Position numbers and translations under genes: made by a program. Below are positions 7,521 through 16,014 of a stretch of DNA of 41,833 bases, piece after piece. The notes under the pieces were generated by a model, which saw only the letters and a list, made by a program, of their open reading frames with translations, searched no databases and had not been told where the DNA came from. Location: positions 1 to 41,833 of the forward strand of contig JAFXSR010000059.1 of the NCBI GenBank assembly GCA_017525505.1, given 5' to 3'. Numbering within the stretch: position 1 is the stretch's first letter; each line of letters begins with the position of its first letter. The stretch is from Bacteroidales bacterium. GTDB taxonomy: Bacteria; Bacteroidota; Bacteroidia; Bacteroidales; WCHB1-69.

Positions 7521-8501
7521 ATGAAAAAAGTAGCAGTTCTGGCTGGCGGAAATTCCGGCGAATATGAGGTATCCCTCAGAAGCGGCGACAATATCATGTC
7601 GCAGTTGGACAGAAATTTGTTCAACCCCTATTTCATCCATGTGAAAGGCACTGAATGGAGCTATACGGATGAGCAAAATCAGAAACACCTGATTGACAAA
7701 AACGATTTCTCGCTGACTGTCAACGGACAGAAAATCATCTTCGATGTGGTGTTTATCGCCATCCATGGCAACCCTGGCGAGAACGGCAAGTTCCAGGGTT
7801 ACTTCGACATGCTCGACATCCCCTATACTGGCTGCGACTGCTTCTGTTCGGCTTTGACCTTCAACAAATATTTCTGCAATTTGGCTGTGCGCGAGCTGAA
7901 TGTGCCGATTGCTCCGTCGCTGCATTACTACCACGACGATAAAATCGACATGGACGAGATAGAGAAGGTTTGTGGCTATCCCTGCTTCATCAAATCGTGT
8001 AACTCGGGTTCCAGTGTGGGGGTGACCAAGGTGCATAACCCCAGCGAGGTGAAAGCCGCCGTGGAAGAGGCTTTCAAATTTGACGATCAGCTGATGATCG
8101 AGAAATTGGTGCCCGGTCAGGAACTTGCCTGCGGTGTGGCCCTGGTGGATGGCAAGCCCAGAGCGTTGGCCGTGACCGAAATATGTCCCAAAAACGAATT
8201 CTATGACTACCAGTCCAAATATACCGACGGTCTGCACGACATGTACACCCCCGCCCGCATTCCGAAAGAGAGTTATGAGCAGGTGCTGAAATACTCGGAA
8301 CAGATTTACCACTTTTTAAACTGCGGCGGAATTGTGAGAGTCGATTATATCATTACGCCGGACGGAATACCCTATTTTATTGAAATCAACACCATTCCGG
8401 GTCAGACCGCGATGAGTATCATTCCGGCACAGTTGACAGCCTGCAATATGGACATGAAGGATTTTTACACAAGTGTGGTGATGGACGCTTTAAAAAACTG
8501 A
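7521..8501 (+). CDS. ddl: D-alanine--D-alanine ligase
   Basis: This 326-aa ATP-grasp ligase joins two D-Ala to make the terminal dipeptide of peptidoglycan precursors, in the cytoplasm. Visible marks are the N-terminal VAVLAGGNSGEYEVSL with the substrate-binding Glu, the IHGNPGENGKFQGYFD segment, the glycine-rich SCNSGSSVGV loop and the metal-binding FIEINTIPGQT near the C-terminus. I start at 7521 (MKKVAVLAGG) because the promoter box leaves almost no leader for the ATG at 7503, which would add six residues. It heads a run of cell-wall genes on the same strand, but a repeat-rich gap separates it from them. Confidence 0.93.
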   Translation: MKKVAVLAGGNSGEYEVSLRSGDNIMSQLDRNLFNPYFIHVKGTEWSYTDEQNQKHLIDKNDFSLTVNGQKIIFDVVFIAIHGNPGENGKFQGYFDMLDIPYTGCDCFCSALTFNKYFCNLAVRELNVPIAPSLHYYHDDKIDMDEIEKVCGYPCFIKSCNSGSSVGVTKVHNPSEVKAAVEEAFKFDDQLMIEKLVPGQELACGVALVDGKPRALAVTEICPKNEFYDYQSKYTDGLHDMYTPARIPKESYEQVLKYSEQIYHFLNCGGIVRVDYIITPDGIPYFIEINTIPGQTAMSIIPAQLTACNMDMKDFYTSVVMDALKN

Positions 8502-8520
8502 AAACTGAAAATTGAAAACT
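8492..8520. repeat. Low-complexity AAACTGAAAATTG intergenic tract
   Basis: Tandem-like AAAACTGAAAATTGAAAACTG, overlapping the end of ddl. The same sort of tract occurs at 11,892-11,930. It is a common low-complexity intergenic text of Bacteroidota genomes. Confidence 0.5.
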
Positions 8521-8522
8521 GA

Positions 8523-8590
8523 TAATTCCCCTTCTATTAGAAGGGGTGGCCGAAGGCCGGGGTAGTGACGTAAGCATTGAGGCGAAGCCT
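8523..8590 (+). repeat. Structured intergenic repeat, copy A (three hairpins)
   Basis: Three consecutive hairpins: CCCCTTCT/AGAAGGGG (8528-8546), GGCC-GAA-GGCC (8548-8558) and AGGC-GAA-GCCT (8580-8590). The 8523-8567 part resembles, in reverse orientation, 22,724-22,768; both carry the core TAATTCC...GGGGTAGTG. This is a dispersed REP-like element. Confidence 0.6.
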
Positions 8591-8600
8591 TCAGCTTAAA

Positions 8601-9743
8601 ATGGAAAAAATGATGAGAAAAATAATAGTTGCTCTTCTATGCTTGCTAATCGGTCTGCAATTGTCGGCCCAATATACCGATCAGGATATTGCCCGCTATA
8701 TCGACCAATACAAGGAATTGGCCATCCTGAAGATGTACCAATACAAGATACCAGCCAGCATCACTTTGGCGCAAGGTGTGTTTGAAAGCGCCTGTGGCAC
8801 AAGTCGATTAGCCCGTGACGGAAAAAACCATTTCGGCATCAAATGCCACAAAGAATGGATCGGCGACACCGTGAGAATCGACGATGACGAACTCCAGGAA
8901 TGTTTCAGAAAATACGAACGGGTTGAAGACTCTTACAACGACCATTCCCTCTTTCTTACCTCCCGTCCCCGCTATGCAGGTTTGTTCCAATTGAATGTGA
9001 TGGACTACAAGGCTTGGGCCCGTGGTTTGAAAGCAGCTGGTTATGCCACGAACCCAAAATATGCTGACCGTCTGATTGATTTGATTGAAAGGTTCAACAT
9101 TGCCCAATGGGACACACTTTGCCAACAACGGGCTGAGAATAACTGGTTTACCGAGGAAAATATCGCTTGGGCAGAAACCCAGGTGGCAGCTTATCAGGTT
9201 ACAGGGAACAGGTTACAGGGGACAGAAAATAGTGGTCAGAAATCCGGGGAAAGATTGCAGGGAACAGGTAATAGGGAGCAAGTTACAGAGGAGAACACTA
9301 AACCTCAGGAAGGGACCTCATCGAATTCAGGTCAACAACCAACGAGGACAGGAGTATTCACCGCAGAACCCAATCAGTATCCGAAAGTGAAGTATCCGTT
9401 TACGGAACGGGAGGTTTATGCCAATAACCGCTGCTATTTTGTCATTGTCGCCGAGGGCGAGACCTACGCTTCCATCGCCAAGGATGTGCAGGATTCTGAA
9501 AAAAATATCCGAAGATACAATGATATTATTGATAAAAAACAGCAAGCGGTAGTAGGCGAGGTGGTGTATATCGGTCTGAAAGCCAAAGCCGGCAAAGAAA
9601 AGAAACACACAGTAAGTGCCGGAGAAACACTGCGTTACATCTCACAGAAATATGGAATCCAGCTTAATTCCATTTTCAAATACAATAATTTGAACGAAAA
9701 TTCAGTTATTCATCCTAATGATATTATCTTATTGAAACACTAA
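8601..9743 (+). CDS. GH73 glucosaminidase with C-terminal LysM domains
   Basis: This 380-aa secreted peptidoglycan hydrolase has a signal peptide (MMRKIIVALLCLLIGLQLSA) and a GH73 N-acetylglucosaminidase domain at about 25-165. The catalytic Glu62 is in LAQGVFESACGTS; NHFGIKC and LFLTSRPRY are typical. A low-complexity linker follows, then two LysM-like segments (about 280-330 and 335-380) that bind glycan. It cleaves GlcNAc-MurNAc bonds during wall growth or separation. The 9,190-9,300 linker is encoded by DNA resembling the intergenic CAGGTTACAG repeat of this genome. ATG 8601 is chosen over the upstream TTG 8577, which lies in a repeat. The next gene is a paralogue 5 bp downstream. Confidence 0.88.
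   Translation: MEKMMRKIIVALLCLLIGLQLSAQYTDQDIARYIDQYKELAILKMYQYKIPASITLAQGVFESACGTSRLARDGKNHFGIKCHKEWIGDTVRIDDDELQECFRKYERVEDSYNDHSLFLTSRPRYAGLFQLNVMDYKAWARGLKAAGYATNPKYADRLIDLIERFNIAQWDTLCQQRAENNWFTEENIAWAETQVAAYQVTGNRLQGTENSGQKSGERLQGTGNREQVTEENTKPQEGTSSNSGQQPTRTGVFTAEPNQYPKVKYPFTEREVYANNRCYFVIVAEGETYASIAKDVQDSEKNIRRYNDIIDKKQQAVVGEVVYIGLKAKAGKEKKHTVSAGETLRYISQKYGIQLNSIFKYNNLNENSVIHPNDIILLKH
9195..9290 (+). repeat. Intergenic-type repeat captured in the GH73 coding sequence
   Basis: CAGGTTACAG occurs at 9195-9204 and 9209-9218, and diverged versions follow to about 9290. Its reverse complement, CTGTAACCTG, is in the intergenic tract at 11,917-11,926. Here it is translated in frame into a polar Gly/Thr/Asn/Gln linker. 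Confidence 0.6.
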
Positions 9744-9748
9744 AAATT

Positions 9749-10927
9749 ATGAGAAAAATATTATTGTTATTTGTTTGTTTATCAACATTTTATGCCTATT
9801 CGCAATATGCCGAAGAGGACGTTTTGAACTACATCGACAACTACTCGAGACTGGCGGTGCAGTCCATGAAAACCTACAAAATTCCCGCCAGTATCAAGCT
9901 GGCGCAGGCTATTTACTCGTCCAATGCGGGACAGAGCAAGGTAGCCCGGGAAGCCCGCAACCATTTCGGGCTGCTGTGCAACACCGAATACCAAGGTGAG
10001 CAGTATTACGAGACCTCCGACCGCAGCGGCAACTGCTACAGAACGTATGCCACTGTGGAAGAATCTTTCCAGGATCACAATCTCTTCCTCACCACCCGTC
10101 CCCGCTATGAGTCACTGTTTCAGTTGTCACCGACGGACTACACGGCTTGGGCCAATGGTTTGCAGGCATGCGGTTATTCCGTCAATCCGGAATACGCCCA
10201 GCGCTTGATTGCCATTATCGAGAAATACACACTCACCCGTTTCGACAAGCAGGGGATGCCTGCCAAAACAGTGGAACCCGAAGTAGCTGAACCACAGCAA
10301 ACGGCGGAGACGAAGCCAGTAGCCGCTGCTTCCGGCAACACCCAGGCACCGAAAGAACAGCCTAAGAAGAAAACCGAAGTTCATGAGACAACACCCAAAA
10401 CCGAGGCAACTCAACAAAAGCGGACATACGAAAGCGGAGTGGAACCCGACACCGTTATCAATGGTATTGAGGTATATATCCAACGTGGGAAACGCACGAA
10501 CTCCTCAGCCAACGACAACCGTCCGATTGTGAACATGAACGTTTTCACCGCCCAGCCCAACGAGTATAAGGTCAGCTATTTTCCCTACACCAAGCGGGAT
10601 GTATATGAAAACAACAAGATAAAGTTTGTAATTGCCAAGAAGGGTGAGACTTACGCCAAGATTGCCAAAGAGGCGCAGCTGATGGAGTCAGACCTGAGAT
10701 TTTACAATGACGCCTCCGACGACTACGAACCCATTCCAGGCGAGGTGGTATATCTGCAAATGAAAAACACCAAATCGGATGTGAGCTACCACAAACTGGA
10801 GATGGCGGATTCATTCCGATACTTGTCGCAAAAATATGCGGTTCAGCTGAAGACCCTGGTAAAAAGAAACAAAACCCCTGACGGAGGATTTAAGGTGGGA
10901 TCGTTGATTTGTATTGACTGCAAGTAA
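9749..10927 (+). CDS. GH73-like LysM protein lacking the catalytic Glu
   Basis: A 392-aa paralogue of the preceding gene, with the same order: signal peptide (residues 1-18), GH73-like domain (about 20-165), long Pro/Lys/Thr/Glu linker, LysM-like C-terminus. In the active-site segment LAQAIYSSNAGQS, Ser57 stands where the sister protein and GH73 enzymes have the catalytic Glu. NHFGLLC and LFLTTRPRY are kept. It is probably a glycan-binding pseudoenzyme, or a regulator or scaffold for the active paralogue and the M23 peptidases downstream. Spacing to both neighbours is 5 bp, so it is in one operon with them. Tandem duplication is the likely origin. Confidence 0.85.
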   Translation: MRKILLLFVCLSTFYAYSQYAEEDVLNYIDNYSRLAVQSMKTYKIPASIKLAQAIYSSNAGQSKVAREARNHFGLLCNTEYQGEQYYETSDRSGNCYRTYATVEESFQDHNLFLTTRPRYESLFQLSPTDYTAWANGLQACGYSVNPEYAQRLIAIIEKYTLTRFDKQGMPAKTVEPEVAEPQQTAETKPVAAASGNTQAPKEQPKKKTEVHETTPKTEATQQKRTYESGVEPDTVINGIEVYIQRGKRTNSSANDNRPIVNMNVFTAQPNEYKVSYFPYTKRDVYENNKIKFVIAKKGETYAKIAKEAQLMESDLRFYNDASDDYEPIPGEVVYLQMKNTKSDVSYHKLEMADSFRYLSQKYAVQLKTLVKRNKTPDGGFKVGSLICIDCK

Positions 10928-10932
10928 TAAAG

Positions 10933-11892
10933 ATGTCCAAAACCTTTTATCATTTTAACACCAACACCCTATCGTTTGAGAAGGTGAGGCTGAGCGTTAA
11001 AGATATTGTCAAACGCGTGTTGTGGCTGTTTGCCAGCGCCTTGACGTTTGCGGTCATTTTTATTTGGATTGCCTTTTATCTGATTGATTCTCCGAAGGAA
11101 AAGATGCTCCAGCAGGAAAACGAGCAACTGAAGGAACAGCTGCAGGACATGAACAGGCAACTGGACCTGATGTCTGGAGCATTGGCAGATATCGAAAACA
11201 GAGACGACAATATTTACCGTGTCATCTTCGAAACCAACCCTTTGCCGGTGACAGAGCGTTACCCGCAATTGTATGCTCATCAGTATGCTGACCCGGGCAA
11301 TCAGGACGCTTTGTCCTTGCTGCAAAACGCTTCGGCCAAAGCGGACCAATTGATTGTGCGTTTGTCAGCACAGGCAAGGTCATTCGACACCATCGCCGAC
11401 ATTGCCCAGCGCAAATCAGATATGATCACCTCCATTCCGGCTATCCGTCCGCTGAAAAACCTGAAGACCATCACCTCAGGTTTCGGTCCTCGCTATCATC
11501 CCATTCTGAAGACCATGCGTATGCACACTGGCGTGGATTTAACCGCCCCCAAGGGAACCCCGGTCTATGCCACCGCCGACGGAGTGGTATCACGCGAAAA
11601 AGGTGGCAGCGGCTACGGTATCACGGTGATAATCAACCATGGTTTCTCGTATCAGTCGCTATATGCCCACCTTTCCAAAAAGGTGGTGAAACCCGGACAG
11701 AAGGTGAAGAGAGGCGAGCTGATAGGCTATGTGGGCAACACAGGTCTTTCATTTGGTCCTCACCTGCATTATGAAGTCATCAAGAACGGTGTGAAAGTCA
11801 ACCCTGTCCACTATTTCTTCGATGACATCACGCCCGAAGAATACGACGCTATTCTCGAATCCTCAAAAATTGTCAACCAAGCACTTTCTTAA
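10933..11892 (+). CDS. Membrane-anchored M23 peptidase (LytM/EnvC type)
   Basis: This 319-aa protein has one membrane segment (30-52), a coiled coil (about 55-90) and a C-terminal M23 domain (180-300). Zinc and catalytic residues are intact: H198 and D202 in MHTGVDLTAP, H246 in YAHL, and H277/H279 in GPHLHYEV. It should be a periplasmic metalloendopeptidase cutting peptidoglycan cross-bridges. The arrangement (short cytoplasmic tail, coiled coil, M23) is that of MepM-like or division-associated enzymes. It directly follows the two GH73 genes and precedes a second M23 gene, giving a set of glycan- and peptide-cutting enzymes. Confidence 0.88.
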   Translation: MSKTFYHFNTNTLSFEKVRLSVKDIVKRVLWLFASALTFAVIFIWIAFYLIDSPKEKMLQQENEQLKEQLQDMNRQLDLMSGALADIENRDDNIYRVIFETNPLPVTERYPQLYAHQYADPGNQDALSLLQNASAKADQLIVRLSAQARSFDTIADIAQRKSDMITSIPAIRPLKNLKTITSGFGPRYHPILKTMRMHTGVDLTAPKGTPVYATADGVVSREKGGSGYGITVIINHGFSYQSLYAHLSKKVVKPGQKVKRGELIGYVGNTGLSFGPHLHYEVIKNGVKVNPVHYFFDDITPEEYDAILESSKIVNQALS

Positions 11893-11928
11893 AAACTGAA
11901 AGTTGAAAACTGAAAACTGTAACCTGTA
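11892..11928. repeat. Low-complexity intergenic tract between the two M23 genes
   Basis: Repeats of GAAAACTGAAAACTG followed by CTGTAACCTGTAATG, the same family as the tracts at 8492 and within the GH73 linker at 9195. Confidence 0.5.
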
Positions 11929-12852
11929 ATGTCCATTGTCCAGCTATTCGGAAAGTTCAAGCAGTTTATGAAAAAGCTGTTCTCCAACTGGAAAACCCGG
12001 TATCGTCTGTCCATCAAAACAGAGGAGAACCACGAGGAAAAATATTCATTTATCCTTACTCCCCAGCGTATTTTTGTCATTGGCGGTACGGCGGCGGTAG
12101 TGCTGATTGCCCTCACGGCCATCATCATCAGTGTCACCCCGCTGAAATACTATATTCCCGGCTACACCACCCTGGAGGAACATAAATTATATTTGAAAGT
12201 TACTGCACAGATGGACTCCCTTTCGATGCTGGTGCATCAAAATCAGCAGTATCTGGACAACTTCTACAATGTCATCAATGATAATATCACAGAAGATGAG
12301 AACAGCATGTCCGCCGGAAAATCCAAAGCCGCCAGCCATGAACTGACCGAACGGAAAGAAGAAGAAATGGAAGCCATGCGGGAAGTTGATATGCAGGCGG
12401 AGGACCTGTTGGCCAATCACCTGAAAAGCGAAGCAGAAAACAGCAAACTGCCGGTTTCCCACCGGGCCGACATCAGCAATATCACCTTATACACTCCCAC
12501 CACTGGCATTCTGATACGCGAGTTTGATGCGGCCAGCAATCATTTTGGCATTGATATTCAAAACAAAAAGAACACGATTATCACCAGTGTGGCGGATGGC
12601 ATTGTCATCTATACCGGTTTCGACCCCATGAACGGCAACACCATCGTGATACAGCATCCTGGCAATATCATCTCCATTTACAAACATAACGAAGTGCTGC
12701 TCAAGTCGGTGGGTGCCAAGGTAAACATGGGAGAGGCGATTGCCAAGATGGGCAGCAGCGGACAAAACCATTTGCAGTCGGCGCATCTGCACTTCGAGCT
12801 ATGGTATAACGGCTTCCCCGTCAACCCCTTAGATTATATCGTCATTAAATAA
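11929..12852 (+). CDS. Second membrane-anchored M23 peptidase
   Basis: This 307-aa protein has a basic cytoplasmic N-terminus, one membrane segment (48-70), a helical, charged stalk (85-175) and an M23 domain (190-305). Zinc ligands appear intact: H205 and D209 in NHFGIDI, H286/H288 in AHLHFEL, with H253 in YKHN replacing the usual YAH. It is probably the partner of the upstream M23 enzyme. Bacteroidota often encode two such proteins in a row, like this pair. It is 36 bp downstream of the first and 8 bp upstream of phoH. Confidence 0.85.
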   Translation: MSIVQLFGKFKQFMKKLFSNWKTRYRLSIKTEENHEEKYSFILTPQRIFVIGGTAAVVLIALTAIIISVTPLKYYIPGYTTLEEHKLYLKVTAQMDSLSMLVHQNQQYLDNFYNVINDNITEDENSMSAGKSKAASHELTERKEEEMEAMREVDMQAEDLLANHLKSEAENSKLPVSHRADISNITLYTPTTGILIREFDAASNHFGIDIQNKKNTIITSVADGIVIYTGFDPMNGNTIVIQHPGNIISIYKHNEVLLKSVGAKVNMGEAIAKMGSSGQNHLQSAHLHFELWYNGFPVNPLDYIVIK

Positions 12853-12860
12853 TCCACATA

Positions 12861-13853
12861 ATGGAAAGAAATATTACGCTTGACCCTGCCAATGTAATGG
12901 GCATCTATGGGCATAATAACTCCAATATCGACCTGCTTCGCAACATTTATCCCAAAGTGAAAATCATCGCCCGGGGCAATGAGGTGAAGGTCATGGGAGA
13001 GGACAGTGAAGTGGAGCTGTTCCTGTCTCGTTTCGAGCTGCTGCTGAAGCATTTCGAGCAGTTTGGCAAGATTAATGAGAATGACATTCTGAACATCACA
13101 GCCGCTGAAGACGACAGCTTTTATCGGATGGACAGCAGCGGCATTGTTGACAATATCATATTGCACGGACGCGAGGGACGTGTCATCAAGGCCATCACCC
13201 CCAACCAGCGTAAGATGGTGGCCAGCGCCGCCACCAACGACATGGTATTCGCCATCGGTCCAGCCGGTACAGGAAAGACATACACAGCGGTAGCCTTGGC
13301 AGTGAGAGCACTCAAAAACAAGCAGGTCCGCAGGGTTATCCTGACCCGACCCGCGGTGGAGGCCGGCGAGAACCTAGGCTTTCTGCCCGGCGACCTGCGC
13401 GACAAGCTCGACCCCTACCTCCAGCCCTTGTACGATGCCCTGTGGGACATGATGCCCATGCAAAAGCTGATTTCCTACCTGGACGACAAAACCATTGAAA
13501 TCGCCCCGCTGGCTTTTATGCGTGGCCGTACGCTCGACAACGCCTACGTGATTCTGGACGAAGCACAAAACGCCACCGAAAGCCAAATCAAGATGTTCCT
13601 GACCCGTATGGGCCGCAACGCCAAGTTCTTCATCACCGGCGATATTACCCAGATTGACCTTCCGAAGCACCAGAAATCAGGATTGATTCATATTGGCAAA
13701 GTACTGAAAGACATTAAAGGCATTGACTTCATTTATATGGACAACGGCGATGTGGTACGCCACCAGCTGGTAACCAAAATCATCCAGCGTTTTGAGCAAT
13801 GGGAGGAAGCGAAACAGCAGGAGAGGCAGGAGAGACCAGAAAGTAGAGAGTAG
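12861..13853 (+). CDS. phoH: PhoH family ATPase
   Basis: This 330-aa cytoplasmic protein has an N-terminal KH-like region (1-110) and a P-loop NTPase domain. Walker A is GPAGTGKT (133-140), Walker B AYVILDEAQN near 228-237, and a TGDITQIDLP sensor motif follows. PhoH-like proteins (PhoH2/YbeZ type) are RNA helicase/NTPase proteins linked to RNA processing, often next to ybeY. Here it follows the M23 genes by 8 bp instead. The tail is rich in Glu, Gln and Arg. Confidence 0.92.
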   Translation: MERNITLDPANVMGIYGHNNSNIDLLRNIYPKVKIIARGNEVKVMGEDSEVELFLSRFELLLKHFEQFGKINENDILNITAAEDDSFYRMDSSGIVDNIILHGREGRVIKAITPNQRKMVASAATNDMVFAIGPAGTGKTYTAVALAVRALKNKQVRRVILTRPAVEAGENLGFLPGDLRDKLDPYLQPLYDALWDMMPMQKLISYLDDKTIEIAPLAFMRGRTLDNAYVILDEAQNATESQIKMFLTRMGRNAKFFITGDITQIDLPKHQKSGLIHIGKVLKDIKGIDFIYMDNGDVVRHQLVTKIIQRFEQWEEAKQQERQERPESRE

Positions 13854-13854
13854 T

Positions 13855-13920
13855 CGTTAAGACGTGGAGGCGTGGAGATGATTGTCGTCTTGACGAATGC
13901 ACGAAGTGCATGTCTTAACG
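13855..13920. repeat. Structured intergenic element between phoH and lpxK
   Basis: An outer perfect inverted repeat, CGTTAAGAC (13855-13863) with GTCTTAACG (13912-13920), encloses a second hairpin, ATGCAC-GAA-GTGCAT (13897-13911). The nested design resembles REP-type elements more than a terminator, as no T-tract follows. Confidence 0.5.
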
Positions 13921-13965
13921 CCTTAACGTATAAACGAAACAAACAACAAATCAACAGTTCAAAAA

Positions 13966-15024
13966 GTGCGTCCACAAAAACTTTTATACCCTTTTGCATT
14001 GATATATGGTGCCGTAGCGGCTTTACGCCGTTGGACGTACCGCTGTGGTTTGAGGAAAGCCTATCAGGCTCCCATTCCGACCATCGGTGTGGGAAACCTG
14101 TCGGTGGGTGGCACAGGTAAAACGCCCCATGTTGAATATTTAATTCGTTTATTATCAAATCAATGTAAAATCGCCACCCTGAGTCGCGGGTACAAGCGCA
14201 AAACCAAAGGCTTTGTACTGGCCAACGACATTGACCCTCTGCAACTCTCGGCAGAAATGATCGGCGATGAGCCCTTACAGTTTTTCACCAAATTCCCCCA
14301 TATCAAGGTTGCTGTTGACAAAAATCGAAAAGAAGGCATCCAACAATTGTTGCAACGTTTTCCCGACCTGCAGTGCATTATCCTGGATGACTGCTACCAG
14401 CACTTGCAGGTTAAACCTGACCTCAGCGTTCTGATTACGGAATATCAAAAACCATACGCAAAAGACTATCCCCTGCCATCTGGCCGTTTGCGTGAATTTC
14501 GCAGTGCCGCCCGCTATGCCGATATTGTTATAGTGAGCAAATGCCCCGAAAATTTGACCGAACAGCAACGTGCGGAAATGACGGGGTTGCTGAAACTGCA
14601 AGATTATCAGCATCTGTTTTTTACTGCCATGCATTACGGTGAGCTGACAGCTCTTAACGAGTGCGGAAAAAAACAGCAGATAACGTCTCAAACCGAGGCA
14701 GTGGTGCTCACTGCCATCGCTCATCCCAATCCAATGATTAAATATCTGTCTGAAAAGTTCAATATCATCCATCATTATCGTTTCCCTGACCATCATTATT
14801 TTTCAGCCGATGAAATAGATGAAATCCAGAAAACATTTTTTTCAGAGAAAAATCAGAACAGAATACTGGTTACCACTGAAAAAGACAGCATGCGGTTGAC
14901 ACACAATAATTTCATTAAGCAATTGGACACTATTCCCCTGTTTTCCCAGCCTATTGAACCATATTTTCTTTTTCAAGAAAAAAATCTATTTTTTCCATTA
15001 CTTTTTGCTATGATCAAAAAGTAA
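13966..15024 (+). CDS. lpxK: Tetraacyldisaccharide 4'-kinase
   Basis: This 352-aa inner-membrane kinase phosphorylates the 4' position of the lipid A disaccharide precursor. It has an N-terminal amphipathic/membrane helix (7-22), a P-loop GVGNLSVGGTGKTP (41-54), the LSRGYKRKTKG segment, and the DDCYQHLQVKPD motif with catalytic acidic residues. The start is GTG at 13966, with no usable ATG nearby. Its presence shows that the host makes a lipid A-based outer membrane. It is separated from phoH by a structured repeat. Confidence 0.93.
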   Translation: MRPQKLLYPFALIYGAVAALRRWTYRCGLRKAYQAPIPTIGVGNLSVGGTGKTPHVEYLIRLLSNQCKIATLSRGYKRKTKGFVLANDIDPLQLSAEMIGDEPLQFFTKFPHIKVAVDKNRKEGIQQLLQRFPDLQCIILDDCYQHLQVKPDLSVLITEYQKPYAKDYPLPSGRLREFRSAARYADIVIVSKCPENLTEQQRAEMTGLLKLQDYQHLFFTAMHYGELTALNECGKKQQITSQTEAVVLTAIAHPNPMIKYLSEKFNIIHHYRFPDHHYFSADEIDEIQKTFFSEKNQNRILVTTEKDSMRLTHNNFIKQLDTIPLFSQPIEPYFLFQEKNLFFPLLFAMIKK

Positions 15025-15170
15025 ACAAAAAATCAAGCCGACGGTAAGTGCAACCATACAAGCCCGCACCCCCCAACGGTCGGCACTGCCCACGCATGCA
15101 TCATCAGGGCTTAACATACAGCGTGACGGACAAAATTTCGACTACTTAAATTTATTTCAAGGATTTTGTG

Positions 15171-15178
15171 TAATTTTG
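15171..15178 (+). promoter_or_regulatory. -7 box for the PNP gene
   Basis: TAATTTTG, 23 bp upstream of ATG 15202. A four-codon mini-ORF (ATG 15191, TGA at 15203-15205) overlaps the start and may affect initiation. Confidence 0.6.
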
Positions 15179-15201
15179 CATACTCATAAAATGAAACTAT
15201 C

Positions 15202-16014
15202 ATGATTGCCAAAATAAAGGAAACCGCTGCTTTTTTGAAAGGACAAACCACCTTGCACCCCCGCATTGCCATAGTGTTGGGTTCAGGTCTTGGGGGACTG
15301 GTGGACAGTTTGATAATAGAGAAAGAAATTCCATACTCACAGATTCCCAATTTTCCTGTTTCCACAGTGAAAGGACACAAAGGAGCCCTTATCTTCGGAA
15401 GACTGAACAATGTGGAAGTGGTGGTGCAAAGCGGACGTTTTCATTACTACGAAGGTTATGACATGAAAACGCTGACCTTCCCAGTACGCGTTTACAAGGA
15501 GCTGGGCATCGAGGTACTGATATTGTCCAATGCCGCAGGCGGCATGAACCCTGTTTTCAAGGTAGGTGACATCATGCTATTCAGGGACCACATCAATCTG
15601 TTTGGCAACAATCCCCTGATGGGACCGAATGATGATGAGCTGGGACCCCGTTTCCCGGATATGAGCGAGGCCTATTCCAAGCGTCTTCGAAAAATCGCCC
15701 AAACCACAGCCAAAGAACACAATATTCACCTACAAGAAGGCGTGTACGTGGGAGTAACGGGGCCTTGTTTTGAAACCCCGTCGGAATACCGCATGTTCCA
15801 CATCCTTGGCGGTGACGCCGTGGGCATGTCCACCGTTCCCGAAACCATTGCGGCGCGACATGGCGGCATGGAAGTGGTGGCCTTCTCGGTTATCACCGAC
15901 TTGGGCGTTGTAGGAATTGTGGAGAAAGCCTCTCACGAGGAGGTGTTGAAAGAAGCCAATGCGGCAGGACCCCGCCTGGTCAAGATTGTTTATGAGATGA
16001 TGCCTCAGTTATAA
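15202..16014 (+). CDS. Purine-nucleoside phosphorylase (class II, trimeric type)
   Basis: This 270-aa enzyme splits inosine or guanosine and the deoxy forms with phosphate to give base and (deoxy)ribose-1-phosphate, for purine salvage. Typical marks are GSGLGGLVDSL (phosphate loop), the HKGALIFG segment, GRFHYYEGY, LSNAAGGMNP, and GPCFETPSEYRM with the catalytic Glu. The late Asn-type substrate residue is in AFSVITDLGVVG. It ends 10 bp inside the convergent lipoprotein gene, and no terminator is visible between them. Confidence 0.92.
   Translation: MIAKIKETAAFLKGQTTLHPRIAIVLGSGLGGLVDSLIIEKEIPYSQIPNFPVSTVKGHKGALIFGRLNNVEVVVQSGRFHYYEGYDMKTLTFPVRVYKELGIEVLILSNAAGGMNPVFKVGDIMLFRDHINLFGNNPLMGPNDDELGPRFPDMSEAYSKRLRKIAQTTAKEHNIHLQEGVYVGVTGPCFETPSEYRMFHILGGDAVGMSTVPETIAARHGGMEVVAFSVITDLGVVGIVEKASHEEVLKEANAAGPRLVKIVYEMMPQL

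Noticed and set aside
15025..15170. Possible riboswitch or small RNA between lpxK and PNP
   Set aside because: Only a weak 6-bp GCCGAC/GTCGGC pairing with a long loop is visible; no known riboswitch core.
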